Under the pieces are notes generated by a model. The model ran no database searches and was not told where the DNA came from. It worked only from the letters and a program-made list of their open reading frames with translations. The position numbers were made by a program, and so were the translations under genes. Shown here piece by piece: positions 10,314-19,647 of a DNA stretch of 64,000 nt (position 1 is the first letter of the stretch; every line of letters starts with the position of its first letter). This stretch comes from Nonomuraea harbinensis (GTDB taxonomy: Bacteria > Actinomycetota > Actinomycetes > Streptosporangiales > Streptosporangiaceae): the NCBI RefSeq assembly GCF_019396385.1, contig NZ_JAHKRN010000001.1:248001-312000 (forward strand). Direction: 5' to 3'.

Positions 10314-12394
10314 CGGGCGGCGGGCTGGAGGCGCTGCTGGACCCGCGCTCCGTCGCGGTCCTGGGAGCCTCCGAATCGGCGAGCCGCATCGGCGGGCGGG
10401 TGCTCGAACACCTGCGGACCAAGTTCGGCGGCGCGGTCTTCCCCGTGAACCCGCGTCGCGACACCGTCCAGGGCCTGCCCGCCCGCGCCCGCGTCGGCGA
10501 CGTCGAGGAGGACGTCGACCTGGCCGTCATCGCGGTGGCGAGCCACCTGGTGCCGGAGGCCGCCCGGCAGTGCGCCGAGCGGGGCGTCCGCGCGGCCGTC
10601 GTCATCTCGTCCGGCTTCGCTGAGATCGGCACCGAGGCCGGGCGGAAGCTGCAGGACGAGCTGGCCGCCGTCGGCCGCGACAGCGGGATGCGGATCCTCG
10701 GCCCGAACTCGATGGGCAGCATCAACCTGACCAACGGCCTGTACGCCACGTTCGCCAGCCTGCGCGGCTTCCCTATCGCCACCGGCGGCGTGGCCGTGGT
10801 GAGCCAGAGCGGCGCGTTCGGCATCCGCGTCTTCGAAGGCGCCCAGACCGAGGGCCTGGGCCTGTCCCACATGGTGCTGACCGGCAACGAGGCCGATGTC
10901 ACCCTCGGCGAGGTGGCCGGCCACCTGGTGGAACGGGACCAGGTGGCGGCGCTGGCGCTGTTCGCCGAGGGGGTGCGCGAGCCGGAGTTGCTGCTCGCCG
11001 CCGGACGACGGGCGGCCGAGCTGGGCAAGCCGGTGGTGTTCCTGAAGGCGGGCGTCTCGGCCACCGGCGGGCGGGCCGCGCTCAGCCACACCGGTTCGAT
11101 GATGGTCGGGGCGCGCGCGTTCCGGGCCGCCGCCGAGTCCGCGGGGATCATGGTGGTGCCCACGCTGCGCGAACTGCTCGCCCTGGTCAAGGCCCTCGCG
11201 TCCGGCCGGCTCCCGGCCGGTCGGCGCACCTGTGTGCTCACCGGGAGCGGCGGCGCGGGCATCCTCATGGCCGATCACCTGGAAGCCGCCGGGCTGGAGC
11301 TGCCGCCGCCGAGCCCGGAGCTGCGGGCCGAGGTGGAGTCGCTGATCCCCAGCTTCGGCTCGGCCGGCAACCCGATCGACTTCACCGGCCAGGCGCTCAA
11401 CGACCCGGGATCGGTGCCGCCGCTGCTGGCCCGGGTGAGCGCGGCGGACGAGTACGACATCGTCTGCATGACGGGCGTCAACCGCACCCACCCGCCGGAG
11501 GTGCTGTCGGCGATCGTCGAGGCGTGCCGGGCCTCGGACAAGCCGTTCCTCACCTGGACGCCGCAGGCCGACGTGGCGCTGACGATGACCCGCGCGGGCG
11601 CGCCCGGTTTCCTGGACGCGGAGGCGATGGCCGCCGCCGCGGCCGTCCTCACCCGCTACGCCGCCCTCCGCGAGTCGGCCCTGGCACGGGCGGACGGGCC
11701 GGGGGCCGCGGCGGGCGCACGGCTCGTGCCGGCCGGGGCGGGGACGCTCACCGAGAGCGCGGCCAAGCAGGTGCTGGGCGCGTACGGCATCCCGGTAACC
11801 GAAGAGGGCGTCGCGGCCTCGGCGGACGAGGCCGCGGCCCTGGCGGGCCGCATCGGCTTCCCGGTCGCGCTCAAGCTGTCCTCGTCCGCTCTCGCGCACA
11901 AGTCCGACGCCGGCGCCGTCCGCCTCGGCCTGCCGGACGAGGCCGCCGTGCGCGCCGCCTTCCGCGAGCTGGCGGAGCTGGCACGCGGCCTGCTCCCCGG
12001 CGAACGGGTCGAGGTGCTGGTGCAGGAGATGGTGCCCGCCGGAATCGAGATCCTCTGCGGCATGGCCAAGGACCCGCTGTTCGGCCCCGTCATCACGGTG
12101 GGCGCCGGCGGCACCCTGGCCGAGATTCTCGCCGAGCGCCACGACGCGCTGCCCCCGGTCACCCTGGCGCGGGCCAGGGACCTGGTGGGCGGCCTTTGGG
12201 GCGGGCGGCTGGTCCGCCACCCGCGCGGCCTCACCCCGGCCGCCGCCGAGGAACTGGCCGCGGTGGTCGAGCGCTTCGGTCGCCTCGCCGCCGCCGAGAC
12301 GGCGATCAGCGAGATCGACGTCAACCCGCTCATCGTGACCGGGGACCGGGTGGTCGCCGTCGACGCGCTGATCGTCTCCGTGGAGGCCACGTGA
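10310..12394 (+). CDS. ADP-forming acyl-CoA synthetase (AcdA-AcdB fusion)
   Basis: This 694-residue protein begins with a CoA-binding Rossmann part (LDPRSVAVLGASES), continues through succinyl-CoA-ligase-like domains (FLKAGVSATGG-RAALSHTGSM, carrying the phosphorylatable histidine) and ends with an ATP-grasp domain (EQ-type KQVLGAYGIPVTEEG to EIDVNPLIV). Family members activate carboxylic acids to CoA thioesters with ATP going to ADP. In this operon it probably charges the imported acid before oxidation. The start is set by the ATGA overlap with the lipoprotein gene; the stop overlaps the hydratase gene by GTGA. Confidence 0.9.
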   Translation: MTGGGLEALLDPRSVAVLGASESASRIGGRVLEHLRTKFGGAVFPVNPRRDTVQGLPARARVGDVEEDVDLAVIAVASHLVPEAARQCAERGVRAAVVISSGFAEIGTEAGRKLQDELAAVGRDSGMRILGPNSMGSINLTNGLYATFASLRGFPIATGGVAVVSQSGAFGIRVFEGAQTEGLGLSHMVLTGNEADVTLGEVAGHLVERDQVAALALFAEGVREPELLLAAGRRAAELGKPVVFLKAGVSATGGRAALSHTGSMMVGARAFRAAAESAGIMVVPTLRELLALVKALASGRLPAGRRTCVLTGSGGAGILMADHLEAAGLELPPPSPELRAEVESLIPSFGSAGNPIDFTGQALNDPGSVPPLLARVSAADEYDIVCMTGVNRTHPPEVLSAIVEACRASDKPFLTWTPQADVALTMTRAGAPGFLDAEAMAAAAAVLTRYAALRESALARADGPGAAAGARLVPAGAGTLTESAAKQVLGAYGIPVTEEGVAASADEAAALAGRIGFPVALKLSSSALAHKSDAGAVRLGLPDEAAVRAAFRELAELARGLLPGERVEVLVQEMVPAGIEILCGMAKDPLFGPVITVGAGGTLAEILAERHDALPPVTLARARDLVGGLWGGRLVRHPRGLTPAAAEELAAVVERFGRLAAAETAISEIDVNPLIVTGDRVVAVDALIVSVEAT

Positions 12395-13128
12395 CAGAGC
12401 TGGTCCTGTACGACGTCGAGGACCGGGTCGCCGTCCTCACACTGAACCGGCCCGACCGGCTCAACGCGCTCGTCCCGCCCATGACGAACCGGCTGCTGGA
12501 CCTGCTGGAGCGGGCCGACCGGGACGAGGACGTGCGGGCCGTGGTGCTCACCGGCGCGGGCCGGGGGTTCTGCGGCGGCGCCGACTTCGAGCGGATGCGC
12601 ACCGTCGAGGCCGCGAGCGTCATGGATACGCACCGCGAGCGGCGCAGGGACGTGGCGATGCGCCTCACCAAGCCGCTGGTCGCCGCGGTCAACGGCGCGG
12701 TCGGCGGGGCGGGGCTGGCCTACGCGCTGATGGCCGACGTCCGCTTCGCCGCAGCCGGGGCCAAGTGGACGACCGCGTTCGCGCGGTACGGGCTCGTCGC
12801 CGAGCTGGGCGTGTCCTGGCTGCTCCCCCGGCTCGTGGGGGTCGGCAGGGCCAAGGACCTGCTGTTCTCCGCCCGGGTCTTCACCAGCGAGGAGGCGTAC
12901 GCGTACGGGCTGGCCGAGTTCCTCCACCCGGCGGACAGGGTGCTGCCCGAGGCGGTGCGTTACGCCCGTGAGCTGGCCGCCGTCTCGCCGCACTCGATCG
13001 CCCAGATGCGCGAGCAGATCCACGCCGACCTGGAACGCGGCTGGGAGGACGCCTACTGGGACGCGGCCGGGCGCACCGCGCGCAGCGTGGCCCGCGACGC
13101 CTACCGGGACTCCCTGCCCGGCGGCTGA
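12391..13128 (+). CDS. Enoyl-CoA hydratase/isomerase
   Basis: The 245-residue crotonase-fold protein starts at GTG 12391, overlapping the previous stop. It has the oxyanion-hole stretches GAGRGFCGGADFERM and NGAVGGAGLAYALMADVRFA. It should hydrate the enoyl-CoA made by the acyl-CoA dehydrogenase. It is the last gene of the operon; a strong hairpin follows at 13133. One of the two glutamates of classical enoyl-CoA hydratases is not obvious, so an isomerase or hydrolase role is possible. Confidence 0.88.
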   Translation: MTELVLYDVEDRVAVLTLNRPDRLNALVPPMTNRLLDLLERADRDEDVRAVVLTGAGRGFCGGADFERMRTVEAASVMDTHRERRRDVAMRLTKPLVAAVNGAVGGAGLAYALMADVRFAAAGAKWTTAFARYGLVAELGVSWLLPRLVGVGRAKDLLFSARVFTSEEAYAYGLAEFLHPADRVLPEAVRYARELAAVSPHSIAQMREQIHADLERGWEDAYWDAAGRTARSVARDAYRDSLPGG

Positions 13129-13132
13129 GCCA

Positions 13133-13156
13133 CGGGGGCGGTCTAGGCCGCCCCCG
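13133..13156. terminator. Bidirectional hairpin between convergent operons
   Basis: CGGGGGCGG (13133-13141) and CCGCCCCCG (13148-13156) form a 9-bp stem with a 6-base loop. It lies between the stop of the hydratase (plus) and the stop of the acyl-CoA ligase (minus) and has no T-run. Confidence 0.75.
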
Positions 13157-13160
13157 CTTC

Positions 13161-14663
13161 TCACGCGAGCATCGCCTTCAGCAGCTGCTGGCTCACCTTC
13201 AGCGACGGTGTACGGGGGAGCGCGTCCACCGCCAAGAACCGGACCGGCACCTGGTAAGGCGTCAGCCGGGCGCGCGCCCAGGTCTCCAGCTCGGCCGGGT
13301 CGAAGGCGGCGCCGTCGGCCACCTCGACGGCCGCGACCGGCACCTCGCCCAGCCGGACGTCGGGCAGACCGACCACGGCGGCGTCCCGTACCGAGGGGTG
13401 ACCTTTCAGGACCTCGGCCACCGCGCCCGCCGACACCTTGAACCCGCCCCGGATGATCACGTCGTCGGTCCGGCCGACGACCCACAGGAAGCCGTCCTCG
13501 TCGACCCGGGCCAGGTCGGTGGTCTCCTGCCAGCGGTCGGGGTCCGGCGACTGCGGTGTCCGCACGTCCAGCCGGCCGACCTCGCCCGGCGGCACCGGCT
13601 CGCCGGTCTCGGGGTCGCGCACCCGTACGTCCACGCCGGGATGCACGCGGCCCACGCTGCCGCGCTTGTCGTCGCGGTGGCGCTCCCAGTCCTTCATGGT
13701 CCAGCCCGCGATCCCGCCGGCGAACTCGGTCGCCCCGTACATGACCAGGACCGCGACGTCGTAGGCGTACTCGAACCGGCGCGCCAGCTCCGGCCGGAGC
13801 GGCGCGGTGCCGCACACGACGGCGCGGACCCTGGCGAACACCTGAGGGTCCACCCCGGCGTCCAGGACCATCCGCAGCGAGGTGGGCGTGAGCGCCAGCA
13901 CCCGCGCGTCGTACGCGGTGACCAGCCGCACCAGGCCGTCCACCGTGAACCGCTCCAGCATCGCCACGCTCCGGCCTTCGAGCAGGTTGAGCAGGAGGCG
14001 GAACAGCCCGCTGGTGTGCAGGACGGGCGCGACCAGGATGGCCACCCCGGAGCGCAGCCGGGGCTGCCACGGCCTGCCCGACTCGTAGTGCGCGGTGCCC
14101 GCGAAGCTGGCCGCCAGGTTGCGGTAGCCGATGGGGACGCGCTTGGGCGGGCCGGTCGTGCCGCTCGTCAGCATGCTCACCGCCACCCCCGGCTGCGCCC
14201 GCGCCGCGACCACGCCGGGGTCCAGCGCGCACCCGGTGACCACGGTGTACGCGGCCGGCTCGTACGCGGGCACGGACAGCCCGAGCACGCCGGCCGAGCG
14301 GGCGGCCGCCCGCAGGCTCTCCGGCTCCCAGTCGGCCGGGTCGGCGACCACCGCCACCAGGTCCAGTTCGCGGACGTCCCGGGCCAGCGCCTCGGCGGGC
14401 TGGAGGTGGCTGAGCGAGACGATGCCGTACCGCCCGGCCAGTGCCCCGATCACCGCGCCGACGACCCCCGGGCGGTTGCGCATCACCACGCCCACCCGCG
14501 CGCCCTCCGGCGCCCCGATCGACCGCAGCCGCTCGTCCAGCGCGCGGGCGCCCGCGGCCAGGTCGCCCCAGGCGCACCACCGGCCGTCCAGTTCCAGCGC
14601 CCGCGCAGCGGGGTCGACGCCCAGGACCGCACGCAGCCGCTCCGGCAGGTCGAGATCCGTCAT
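13161..14663 (-). CDS. AMP-forming acyl-CoA synthetase/ligase
   Basis: This 500-residue adenylate-forming enzyme has the P-loop MLTSGTTGPPKRVP, the A5 motif VMYGATE, the A7/A8 region (DLARVDEDGFLWVVGRTDDVIIRGGFKVS) and a final lysine region SLKVSQQLL. It activates a carboxylic acid with ATP and CoA. The start MTDLDLPERL is chosen because its ATG overlaps the stop of the upstream hydrolase gene by ATGA. It is the last gene of a three-gene minus-strand operon. Confidence 0.9.
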   Translation of the reverse strand: MTDLDLPERLRAVLGVDPAARALELDGRWCAWGDLAAGARALDERLRSIGAPEGARVGVVMRNRPGVVGAVIGALAGRYGIVSLSHLQPAEALARDVRELDLVAVVADPADWEPESLRAAARSAGVLGLSVPAYEPAAYTVVTGCALDPGVVAARAQPGVAVSMLTSGTTGPPKRVPIGYRNLAASFAGTAHYESGRPWQPRLRSGVAILVAPVLHTSGLFRLLLNLLEGRSVAMLERFTVDGLVRLVTAYDARVLALTPTSLRMVLDAGVDPQVFARVRAVVCGTAPLRPELARRFEYAYDVAVLVMYGATEFAGGIAGWTMKDWERHRDDKRGSVGRVHPGVDVRVRDPETGEPVPPGEVGRLDVRTPQSPDPDRWQETTDLARVDEDGFLWVVGRTDDVIIRGGFKVSAGAVAEVLKGHPSVRDAAVVGLPDVRLGEVPVAAVEVADGAAFDPAELETWARARLTPYQVPVRFLAVDALPRTPSLKVSQQLLKAMLA

Positions 14664-15538
14664 GTCGTTGTCTGTCCTCTCAGCACAAGGCCCCACTCGG
14701 CGAACACCCCGTCCAGCGCGGCGACGAAGGCCAGCGGCTGGTCGAGCATGACGTGGTGACCGCAGTCGGCGATCTCGACGACCGGCAGCGAGACGCCCAG
14801 CCGCCGGTGCATGGCGGCGGTCATCTCCGGCGGCGGCAGCCCGTCACGGGCCCTCATGAGCGCGACCGGGCAGTCCGGCGGGAACAGCTCTTCCATGGTG
14901 AGCCTGGGCTGGCCGAACAGGAGCGGGTCGAACTTCCACGTCCAGCCGCCCTCGACGGCCCTGACGGAGGTCTCGGCGAGATGGTCCACGACGAACCGGT
15001 GCGCCCGCCCCACCTCCGGGATCGGATGGAAGCGCGCCACCGCCTCCTCCCTGGTCGGGTAGAGGCGCGGCCGCCGCAGCGCCTCCTGCCGCCGCGCCAC
15101 GTGCGCCGGGGTGTCGGCCTCCTCGCGCAGGACCGAGTCCACGCTGACCACGCCGCCGAGTTCGGGCCCGTACGAGAGAGCCGCGCGGAGGCAGACCAGC
15201 CCGCCCATGCTGTGCCCGACGAGCACCGGGGGGCCCGTGATCCCGGCGTCGGCCGCGACCGCCAGCACCTGCTCGGCCCAGGTGTCGTGGCCGTAGCGCG
15301 GGGCGTGGCCGCTGTCGCCGTGACCGGACAGGTCGAGGGCGACGGCCCGGTGGCCGCCGGCGTACAGCGGCGCGATGTGGTCCCACCACCTGCTGTGGGC
15401 CGCGCCGCCGTGCACGAACACGATGCCGGGGCGTCCCGCCGCGCCCCAGGCCCGGTAGCGGATGGGCACGCCGGCGACGGTCACCTCGCCGGTGTCGACC
15501 GGATGGGCGAGCGCGTCGCGGAACCAGGAGGGGATCAC
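14660..15538 (-). CDS. Alpha/beta-fold hydrolase
   Basis: This 292-residue protein has the oxyanion region FVHGGAAHSRWW, nucleophile elbow GHSMGG (serine) and a C-terminal catalytic histidine in DCGHHVMLDQP. It should hydrolyse an ester, lactone or C-C bond of a small molecule. It starts at GTG and sits between the hydroxyacid dehydrogenase and the acyl-CoA ligase, with a 4-base overlap to the latter. The shared operon suggests they act on the same acid. Confidence 0.88.
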   Translation of the reverse strand: MIPSWFRDALAHPVDTGEVTVAGVPIRYRAWGAAGRPGIVFVHGGAAHSRWWDHIAPLYAGGHRAVALDLSGHGDSGHAPRYGHDTWAEQVLAVAADAGITGPPVLVGHSMGGLVCLRAALSYGPELGGVVSVDSVLREEADTPAHVARRQEALRRPRLYPTREEAVARFHPIPEVGRAHRFVVDHLAETSVRAVEGGWTWKFDPLLFGQPRLTMEELFPPDCPVALMRARDGLPPPEMTAAMHRRLGVSLPVVEIADCGHHVMLDQPLAFVAALDGVFAEWGLVLRGQTTT

Positions 15539-15542
15539 GGGC

Positions 15543-16499
15543 TCAGTATCCGCGCGCCAGGTCGACCGGGTTGACCACCGGTTCGCCCCGCTCGACCCGT
15601 TCCAGGTTGCGGGCGAACAGCTCGACCACCTGCCTGCCGTAGCCGGGGGAGCTCCACGAGACGTGCGGGGTGAGGATGGCGCCGGGCGCGTCCCACAGCG
15701 GGCTGACGGGCGGCAGCGGCTCCTTCTCGAACACGTCGAGCGCGGCGCCGCCGATCGAGCCCGCGCGCAGCCGGGCGGCCAGCTCGCGCTCGTCCACCAC
15801 CTCGCCGCGCGACACGTTGACGATCAGGCACGACGGCCGGCACCGGTCCAGGACCTTCCCGTCCAGCAGGTGGCGGGTCAGCGGGGTCGCCGGGACGGCC
15901 AGGACGATGGCGTCGGCCCGCCCGGCCAGCTCGGCGAAGCGCCCGGCGGGATGCGTCTCGTCGAACTCCGGCACCGGGTCCGGGCCGTTGCGCACCCCGA
16001 TCACGTCCATGCCCAGCGCCTTGGCGCGGCGGGCCACCTCGCGCCCCACCGGCCCCGCCCCCGCCACCAGGAGGGCCCCCCCGGACAGGACGACGGGATG
16101 ATGCGGCTCCCACGCCCGAGACCGCTGGCTGGCCAGCACCTCGGGCAGCCGCTTGGCCAGCGCGAGGAGCATGGCCACGGCGAACTCGGCCATCGCCGGC
16201 GCGGACAGCCCCTTGGCGGCGGCCACCCGCACGTCCGGCGACAGCCCGGCCGCCGGGAGGATGCTGTCGGCCCCCGAGCCCACGAGGTGGATCAGCCGCA
16301 GCCGGCGGGCCACGGACCAGTCGGGCACCCGCATCCCCAGCCCCAGCACGGCTTCCACCCGGTCGAGCTCGGCGAGGAAGCTCTCCGGCGTGCGGCAGGC
16401 CACCACCTCACGGTCCCCGAGCACGGCTCCCGCCCGGGACACGGCGTCCACGGCGAACCTGCCGTAGCAGTGCACCGTGCCGATCCTGCCCGCCCGCAT
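15543..16499 (-). CDS. D-2-hydroxyacid dehydrogenase
   Basis: This 318-residue NAD(P)-dependent dehydrogenase has the dinucleotide motif VAGAGPVGREVARRAKALG. The active-site residues expected for the family are visible: Arg in NVSRGEVVDE, Glu in DVFEKEPLPP and His in LTPHVSW. It reduces a 2-keto acid or oxidises a D-2-hydroxy acid. AGGAG lies 4-5 bases before the ATG. It is the first gene of the minus-strand operon. Its promoter probably uses the AT-rich stretch TATTATAGTAATG between it and the exporter operon. Confidence 0.9.
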   Translation of the reverse strand: MRAGRIGTVHCYGRFAVDAVSRAGAVLGDREVVACRTPESFLAELDRVEAVLGLGMRVPDWSVARRLRLIHLVGSGADSILPAAGLSPDVRVAAAKGLSAPAMAEFAVAMLLALAKRLPEVLASQRSRAWEPHHPVVLSGGALLVAGAGPVGREVARRAKALGMDVIGVRNGPDPVPEFDETHPAGRFAELAGRADAIVLAVPATPLTRHLLDGKVLDRCRPSCLIVNVSRGEVVDERELAARLRAGSIGGAALDVFEKEPLPPVSPLWDAPGAILTPHVSWSSPGYGRQVVELFARNLERVERGEPVVNPVDLARGY

Positions 16500-16541
16500 A
16501 CCACTCCTAACGTCGAATCATTACTATAATAAAAGAAAAGA

Positions 16542-16565
16542 CCCGGCCCTTGGAAGAGGGCCGGG
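16542..16565 (-). terminator. Rho-independent terminator of the DrrAB-like operon
   Basis: On the minus strand the 9-bp stem CCCGGCCCT/AGGGCCGGG with a 6-base loop is followed by TCTTTTCTTTTATTATAG, a clear T-rich tract. It ends the operon whose last gene stops at 16578. The same AT-rich tract (16510-16540) may carry the -10 region of the hydroxyacid dehydrogenase operon. Confidence 0.88.
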
Positions 16566-16577
16566 CCGTGCGGGCGG

Positions 16578-17417
16578 TCACTTGCGGTTGTAGAGCCTCA
16601 TGGTCAGCGCGCCGAAGACGGCGACGAAGAGGGCGGAGGCCACCAGCACCCCGGTGACGGCGCCGGTGTCGGGGGCGCCGCCCATCAGGGAGCGGACCGC
16701 CGAGACCAGCAGGGTGATCGGGTTGACGTTCACGAAGGACTGCAGCCAGCCCGGCATCGTCGACGGGTCCACGTACACGTTGCTGAGGAACGTGAGCGGG
16801 AACAGCACCAGCATGCTGACCCCCATCACCGACTTCTCGCTGCGCAGCAGCAGCCCGAACATCGTCCACACCCACGAGAACGCGAACGAGAAGACCAGCA
16901 GCAGCGCGATCCCGGCGATCACCCCCACGAAACCGCCCTCCGGACGGAAGCCCATGACCAGGCCGACGCAGAGGATGACCACCGAGGCCATGATGTAGCG
17001 CAGCATGTCGCCCAGCAGGTAGCCGACCATGGTCGACGGCCGCCAGATCGGCAGGGTGCGGAACCGGTCGAAGACGCCCTTCTCGATGTCCTTGTTCACT
17101 TCGACACCGGTGTACATGGTGATCATCACGACGCTCGTCACCATGATGCCCGGCAGCAGGAACTGCAGATACTCGGTCGGCGAGCCGGCCAGCGCCCCGC
17201 CGAACAGGTACGTGAACATCAGCGTCATCATGATCGGGAACGCGGTCACGTCGAAGAGCTGCTCGGGCACGTGCTTGATCTTCAGCATCGCCCGCCAGCC
17301 GAACGTGACCGACGCCGACAGCGCGCTCGGCCGGGGCGGCCTGGTCGCCGGCGCCAGGACCGAGGAGAGCATGCCGGGGGTGGGAACGTAAGCGGTGGTC
17401 TCCGCGGTGGTGGTCAT
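16578..17417 (-). CDS. ABC-2 type exporter permease (DrrB-like)
   Basis: This 279-residue protein has about six membrane spans, starting with [26 protein letters not shown], and the ABC-2 signature region [18 protein letters not shown]. It forms the membrane part of a drug or lipid exporter. The start [16 protein letters not shown] is fixed by an ATGA overlap with the upstream ATPase gene. Daunorubicin-resistance-type pairs of this architecture export hydrophobic compounds; the substrate here cannot be read from sequence. Confidence 0.92.
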   Translation of the reverse strand: MTTTAETTAYVPTPGMLSSVLAPATRPPRPSALSASVTFGWRAMLKIKHVPEQLFDVTAFPIMMTLMFTYLFGGALAGSPTEYLQFLLPGIMVTSVVMITMYTGVEVNKDIEKGVFDRFRTLPIWRPSTMVGYLLGDMLRYIMASVVILCVGLVMGFRPEGGFVGVIAGIALLLVFSFAFSWVWTMFGLLLRSEKSVMGVSMLVLFPLTFLSNVYVDPSTMPGWLQSFVNVNPITLLVSAVRSLMGGAPDTGAVTGVLVASALFVAVFGALTMRLYNRK

Positions 17418-18388
17418 GCCGCTGCCTCCTCGGTGGCGGGGTGGTCGGTGAGTGCCAGGAAGACCTCGTCCAGACTGGGCTGGCCGAGGGAGAAGTCGTC
17501 GACGACGATGCCCGCCCCGGCGAGCCGGGCCAGGGCGGCCGAGGCCTGCGCCGCGGCGACCTCGTCCCGGCCGTCGCCGATGCGCGCGGTCAGCGCGACC
17601 GGGTCGGCCTCCAGGTGGACGGGCGCGTCCAGGGCCTCGGCGAGCAGCCGCTCGGCCTCCGGGCGGTCGGCGGCCTCGCGCAGCCGCACGTGCACGGAGC
17701 CCGCGCCGACGGACGACTTCAGCTCGCCCGGGGTGCCTTCCGCGATCAACCGGCCGTGGTCGATGACCGCGATCCTGGACGCGAGCCGGTCGGCCTCCTC
17801 CAGATACTGGGTGGTGAGCAGCACCGTGGTGCCGTGCGCGACGACGACGCGCACGATGTCCCACACCTGGTTGCGGCTGCGCGGGTCGAGCCCGGTGGTG
17901 GGCTCGTCGAGGACGAGCAGGTCCGGCGTGCTGAGGATGCTGGCGGCGATGTCGAGCCGCCGCCGCATGCCGCCGGAGTACGTCTTGACCTGCCGCCCGG
18001 CGGCGTCCGTCAGCCCGAACGCCTCCAGCAGCTCGGCCGCCCTGTCCCTGGCCGCGGGCTTGCGGTGGCCGAGCAGCCGGGACAGCAGGATGAGGTTCTC
18101 CGCCCCGGTCATCTCCTCGTCGACCGACGCGTACTGTCCGGTCAGGCTGACGCGGGAACGGACCGCGTCGGCCTCGCGCACCACGTCGTGCCCGAACACG
18201 GTGGCCTCGCCGCCGTCGGGCCGCAGCAGCGTGGCGATCATGCGTACGGCGGTGGTCTTGCCGGCCCCGTTGGGTCCGAGTACCCCGTACACGGCGCCGG
18301 CCGGCACCTCCAGGTCGAGTCCGTCCACGGCGCGGGTCTCGCCGAAGACCTTCACCAGTTTCGATAGCCGAATCGCCGGCTCGTTCAT
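17414..18388 (-). CDS. ABC exporter ATP-binding protein (DrrA-like)
   Basis: This 324-residue ATPase has Walker [10 protein letters not shown], signature [10 protein letters not shown], Walker [17 protein letters not shown] and the DrrA-family C-terminal extension (about residues 225-320). GAGGAAGC precedes the ATG. It powers the ABC-2 permease encoded just downstream with a 4-base overlap. The FMN reductase gene lies 10 bases upstream on the same strand, so the three are probably one transcript. Confidence 0.93.
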   Translation of the reverse strand: MNEPAIRLSKLVKVFGETRAVDGLDLEVPAGAVYGVLGPNGAGKTTAVRMIATLLRPDGGEATVFGHDVVREADAVRSRVSLTGQYASVDEEMTGAENLILLSRLLGHRKPAARDRAAELLEAFGLTDAAGRQVKTYSGGMRRRLDIAASILSTPDLLVLDEPTTGLDPRSRNQVWDIVRVVVAHGTTVLLTTQYLEEADRLASRIAVIDHGRLIAEGTPGELKSSVGAGSVHVRLREAADRPEAERLLAEALDAPVHLEADPVALTARIGDGRDEVAAAQASAALARLAGAGIVVDDFSLGQPSLDEVFLALTDHPATEEAAA

Positions 18389-18398
18389 GGGCTTCCTC

Positions 18399-18956
18399 TC
18401 AAGAGACGTACGGATGGGCGAGGCGCGCGTCCCGCAGCGCGCGGCCCCACCAGGTCAGCTGGTCGAGCATGGTGGCGACGGCGCGGAGCCTGCCGTCGGT
18501 GTCGCGGGGGCACCCGTCACCGTCGGCGTCGGCGAGCAGGTCGAGCCCGACCCAGTCGCGGACGGTGACGGCGTGCAGGGCGCCGAAGACGGTGCGGAGC
18601 TGCTCGACGGCGTAGAAACCGGTCGAGCCGCAGCCGTAGGAGACGAAGCCCACCGGCTTGGCGTGCCACTCGTCGTAGGCGTAGTCGATCGCCTGCTTGA
18701 GCGGGGCGGGGAAGCTGCGGTGGTACTCCGGGGTGACGACCACGAACGCGTCCGCGCTCCCCACCGCCGCGGTGAACTCCCGCATGGCAGGGGTCGCCGT
18801 TCCTGGATAGCTGCCGGGGAACGCGTACCCGGCCAGGTCGAGCACCTCGACCGCGACATCGGCGCGCCCGCGGGCCAGTCCGGCGAACCACCGGCCGACC
18901 GTGTCGCAGGCGCGGCCGTCCCGGGTGCTGCCCAGGATCACCGAGACGCCCAGCAT
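18399..18956 (-). CDS. NADPH-dependent FMN reductase family protein
   Basis: This 185-residue flavodoxin-like protein starts [15 protein letters not shown], where GSTR is the FMN phosphate-binding loop, and carries [18 protein letters not shown], the second family hallmark. It reduces FMN or quinone-like substrates with NADPH. The start is chosen for GAGAGGAGAAGG just upstream; a longer frame to 18983 lacks such a site. It is the first gene of the operon that continues with the DrrAB-like exporter and faces the sigma factor gene across a 23-bp palindrome. Confidence 0.88.
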   Translation of the reverse strand: MLGVSVILGSTRDGRACDTVGRWFAGLARGRADVAVEVLDLAGYAFPGSYPGTATPAMREFTAAVGSADAFVVVTPEYHRSFPAPLKQAIDYAYDEWHAKPVGFVSYGCGSTGFYAVEQLRTVFGALHAVTVRDWVGLDLLADADGDGCPRDTDGRLRAVATMLDQLTWWGRALRDARLAHPYVS

Positions 18957-19000
18957 CGCCTTCTCCTCTCTCGCCGCCGTCACCTGTGAGGCGCGAGAAA

Positions 19001-19023
19001 CCCGCTAGATCGGATCTAGCGGG
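19001..19023. promoter_or_regulatory. 23-bp palindrome between divergent genes, candidate operator
   Basis: CCCGCTAGATC and GATCTAGCGGG are perfect 11-bp arms around a single central G. It lies between the FMN reductase (minus) and the ECF sigma factor (plus). A GGAAC at 19023-19027, resembling an ECF -35 element, overlaps its right edge. This fits an operator or autoregulated sigma promoter. No matching -10 could be fixed. Confidence 0.6.
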
Positions 19024-19056
19024 GAACTCGTCCGGGATTGCCGGACAGTACGGCGT

Positions 19057-19647
19057 ATGGATGTGATGCGGACCCGCATACGGGACGGCGATCAACGAGC
19101 GTTCGAGGAGCTTTTCGACCAGTACGCCAGAAGCGTCTACAACCACGCCTGGCGCCTGACCGGCGACTGGTCGGTGGCCGAGGACGTGGTGTCGCTGACC
19201 TTCCTGGAGGCGTGGCGGTCACGGGAGCGGCTCACACCGGACGGGGGCTCACTGCGGCCCTGGCTGCTCGGGGTGGCCACCCACGTGACGCGCAACCTGC
19301 GGCGAACCAGGCGGCGCCACGAGGACGTCATGGCCAGGATGCCCCGTGCCGACGCCGTCCCCGATTTCGCCGACGAGCTGGTCGGTCAGCTCGCCGACCA
19401 GGAGCGGCTGGCCGAGGTGCGCGAGGCGATCGGCCGCCTGCGCGCACACGAGCAGGACGTGCTGCTGCTGTGCGCCGGGGCCGGGCTCGACTACGCCGAG
19501 GCGGCCGAGGCGCTGGGCATCCCGATCGGCACTGTCAGATCCCGGTTGTCCCGGGCCAGGAAAAAGTTGGAACTGGCCCTGTCCCGACGACAGATAGATG
19601 GTGACCGCGGCACCGCGGTCCGGCCCGTCAAGGAGAGCACCCGATGA
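19057..19647 (+). CDS. ECF-family RNA polymerase sigma factor
   Basis: This 196-residue protein has sigma region 2 (AFEELFDQYARSVYNHAWRL to AEDVVSLTFLEAWRS) and region 4 (RLRAHEQDVLLLCAGAGLDY to GTVRSRLSRARKKL), joined by a short linker. It should direct RNA polymerase to a small stress or envelope regulon. An ATG at 19066 is an alternative start. The stop overlaps the following membrane protein gene by ATGA, the usual layout for a sigma/anti-sigma pair. Confidence 0.93.
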   Translation: MDVMRTRIRDGDQRAFEELFDQYARSVYNHAWRLTGDWSVAEDVVSLTFLEAWRSRERLTPDGGSLRPWLLGVATHVTRNLRRTRRRHEDVMARMPRADAVPDFADELVGQLADQERLAEVREAIGRLRAHEQDVLLLCAGAGLDYAEAAEALGIPIGTVRSRLSRARKKLELALSRRQIDGDRGTAVRPVKESTR

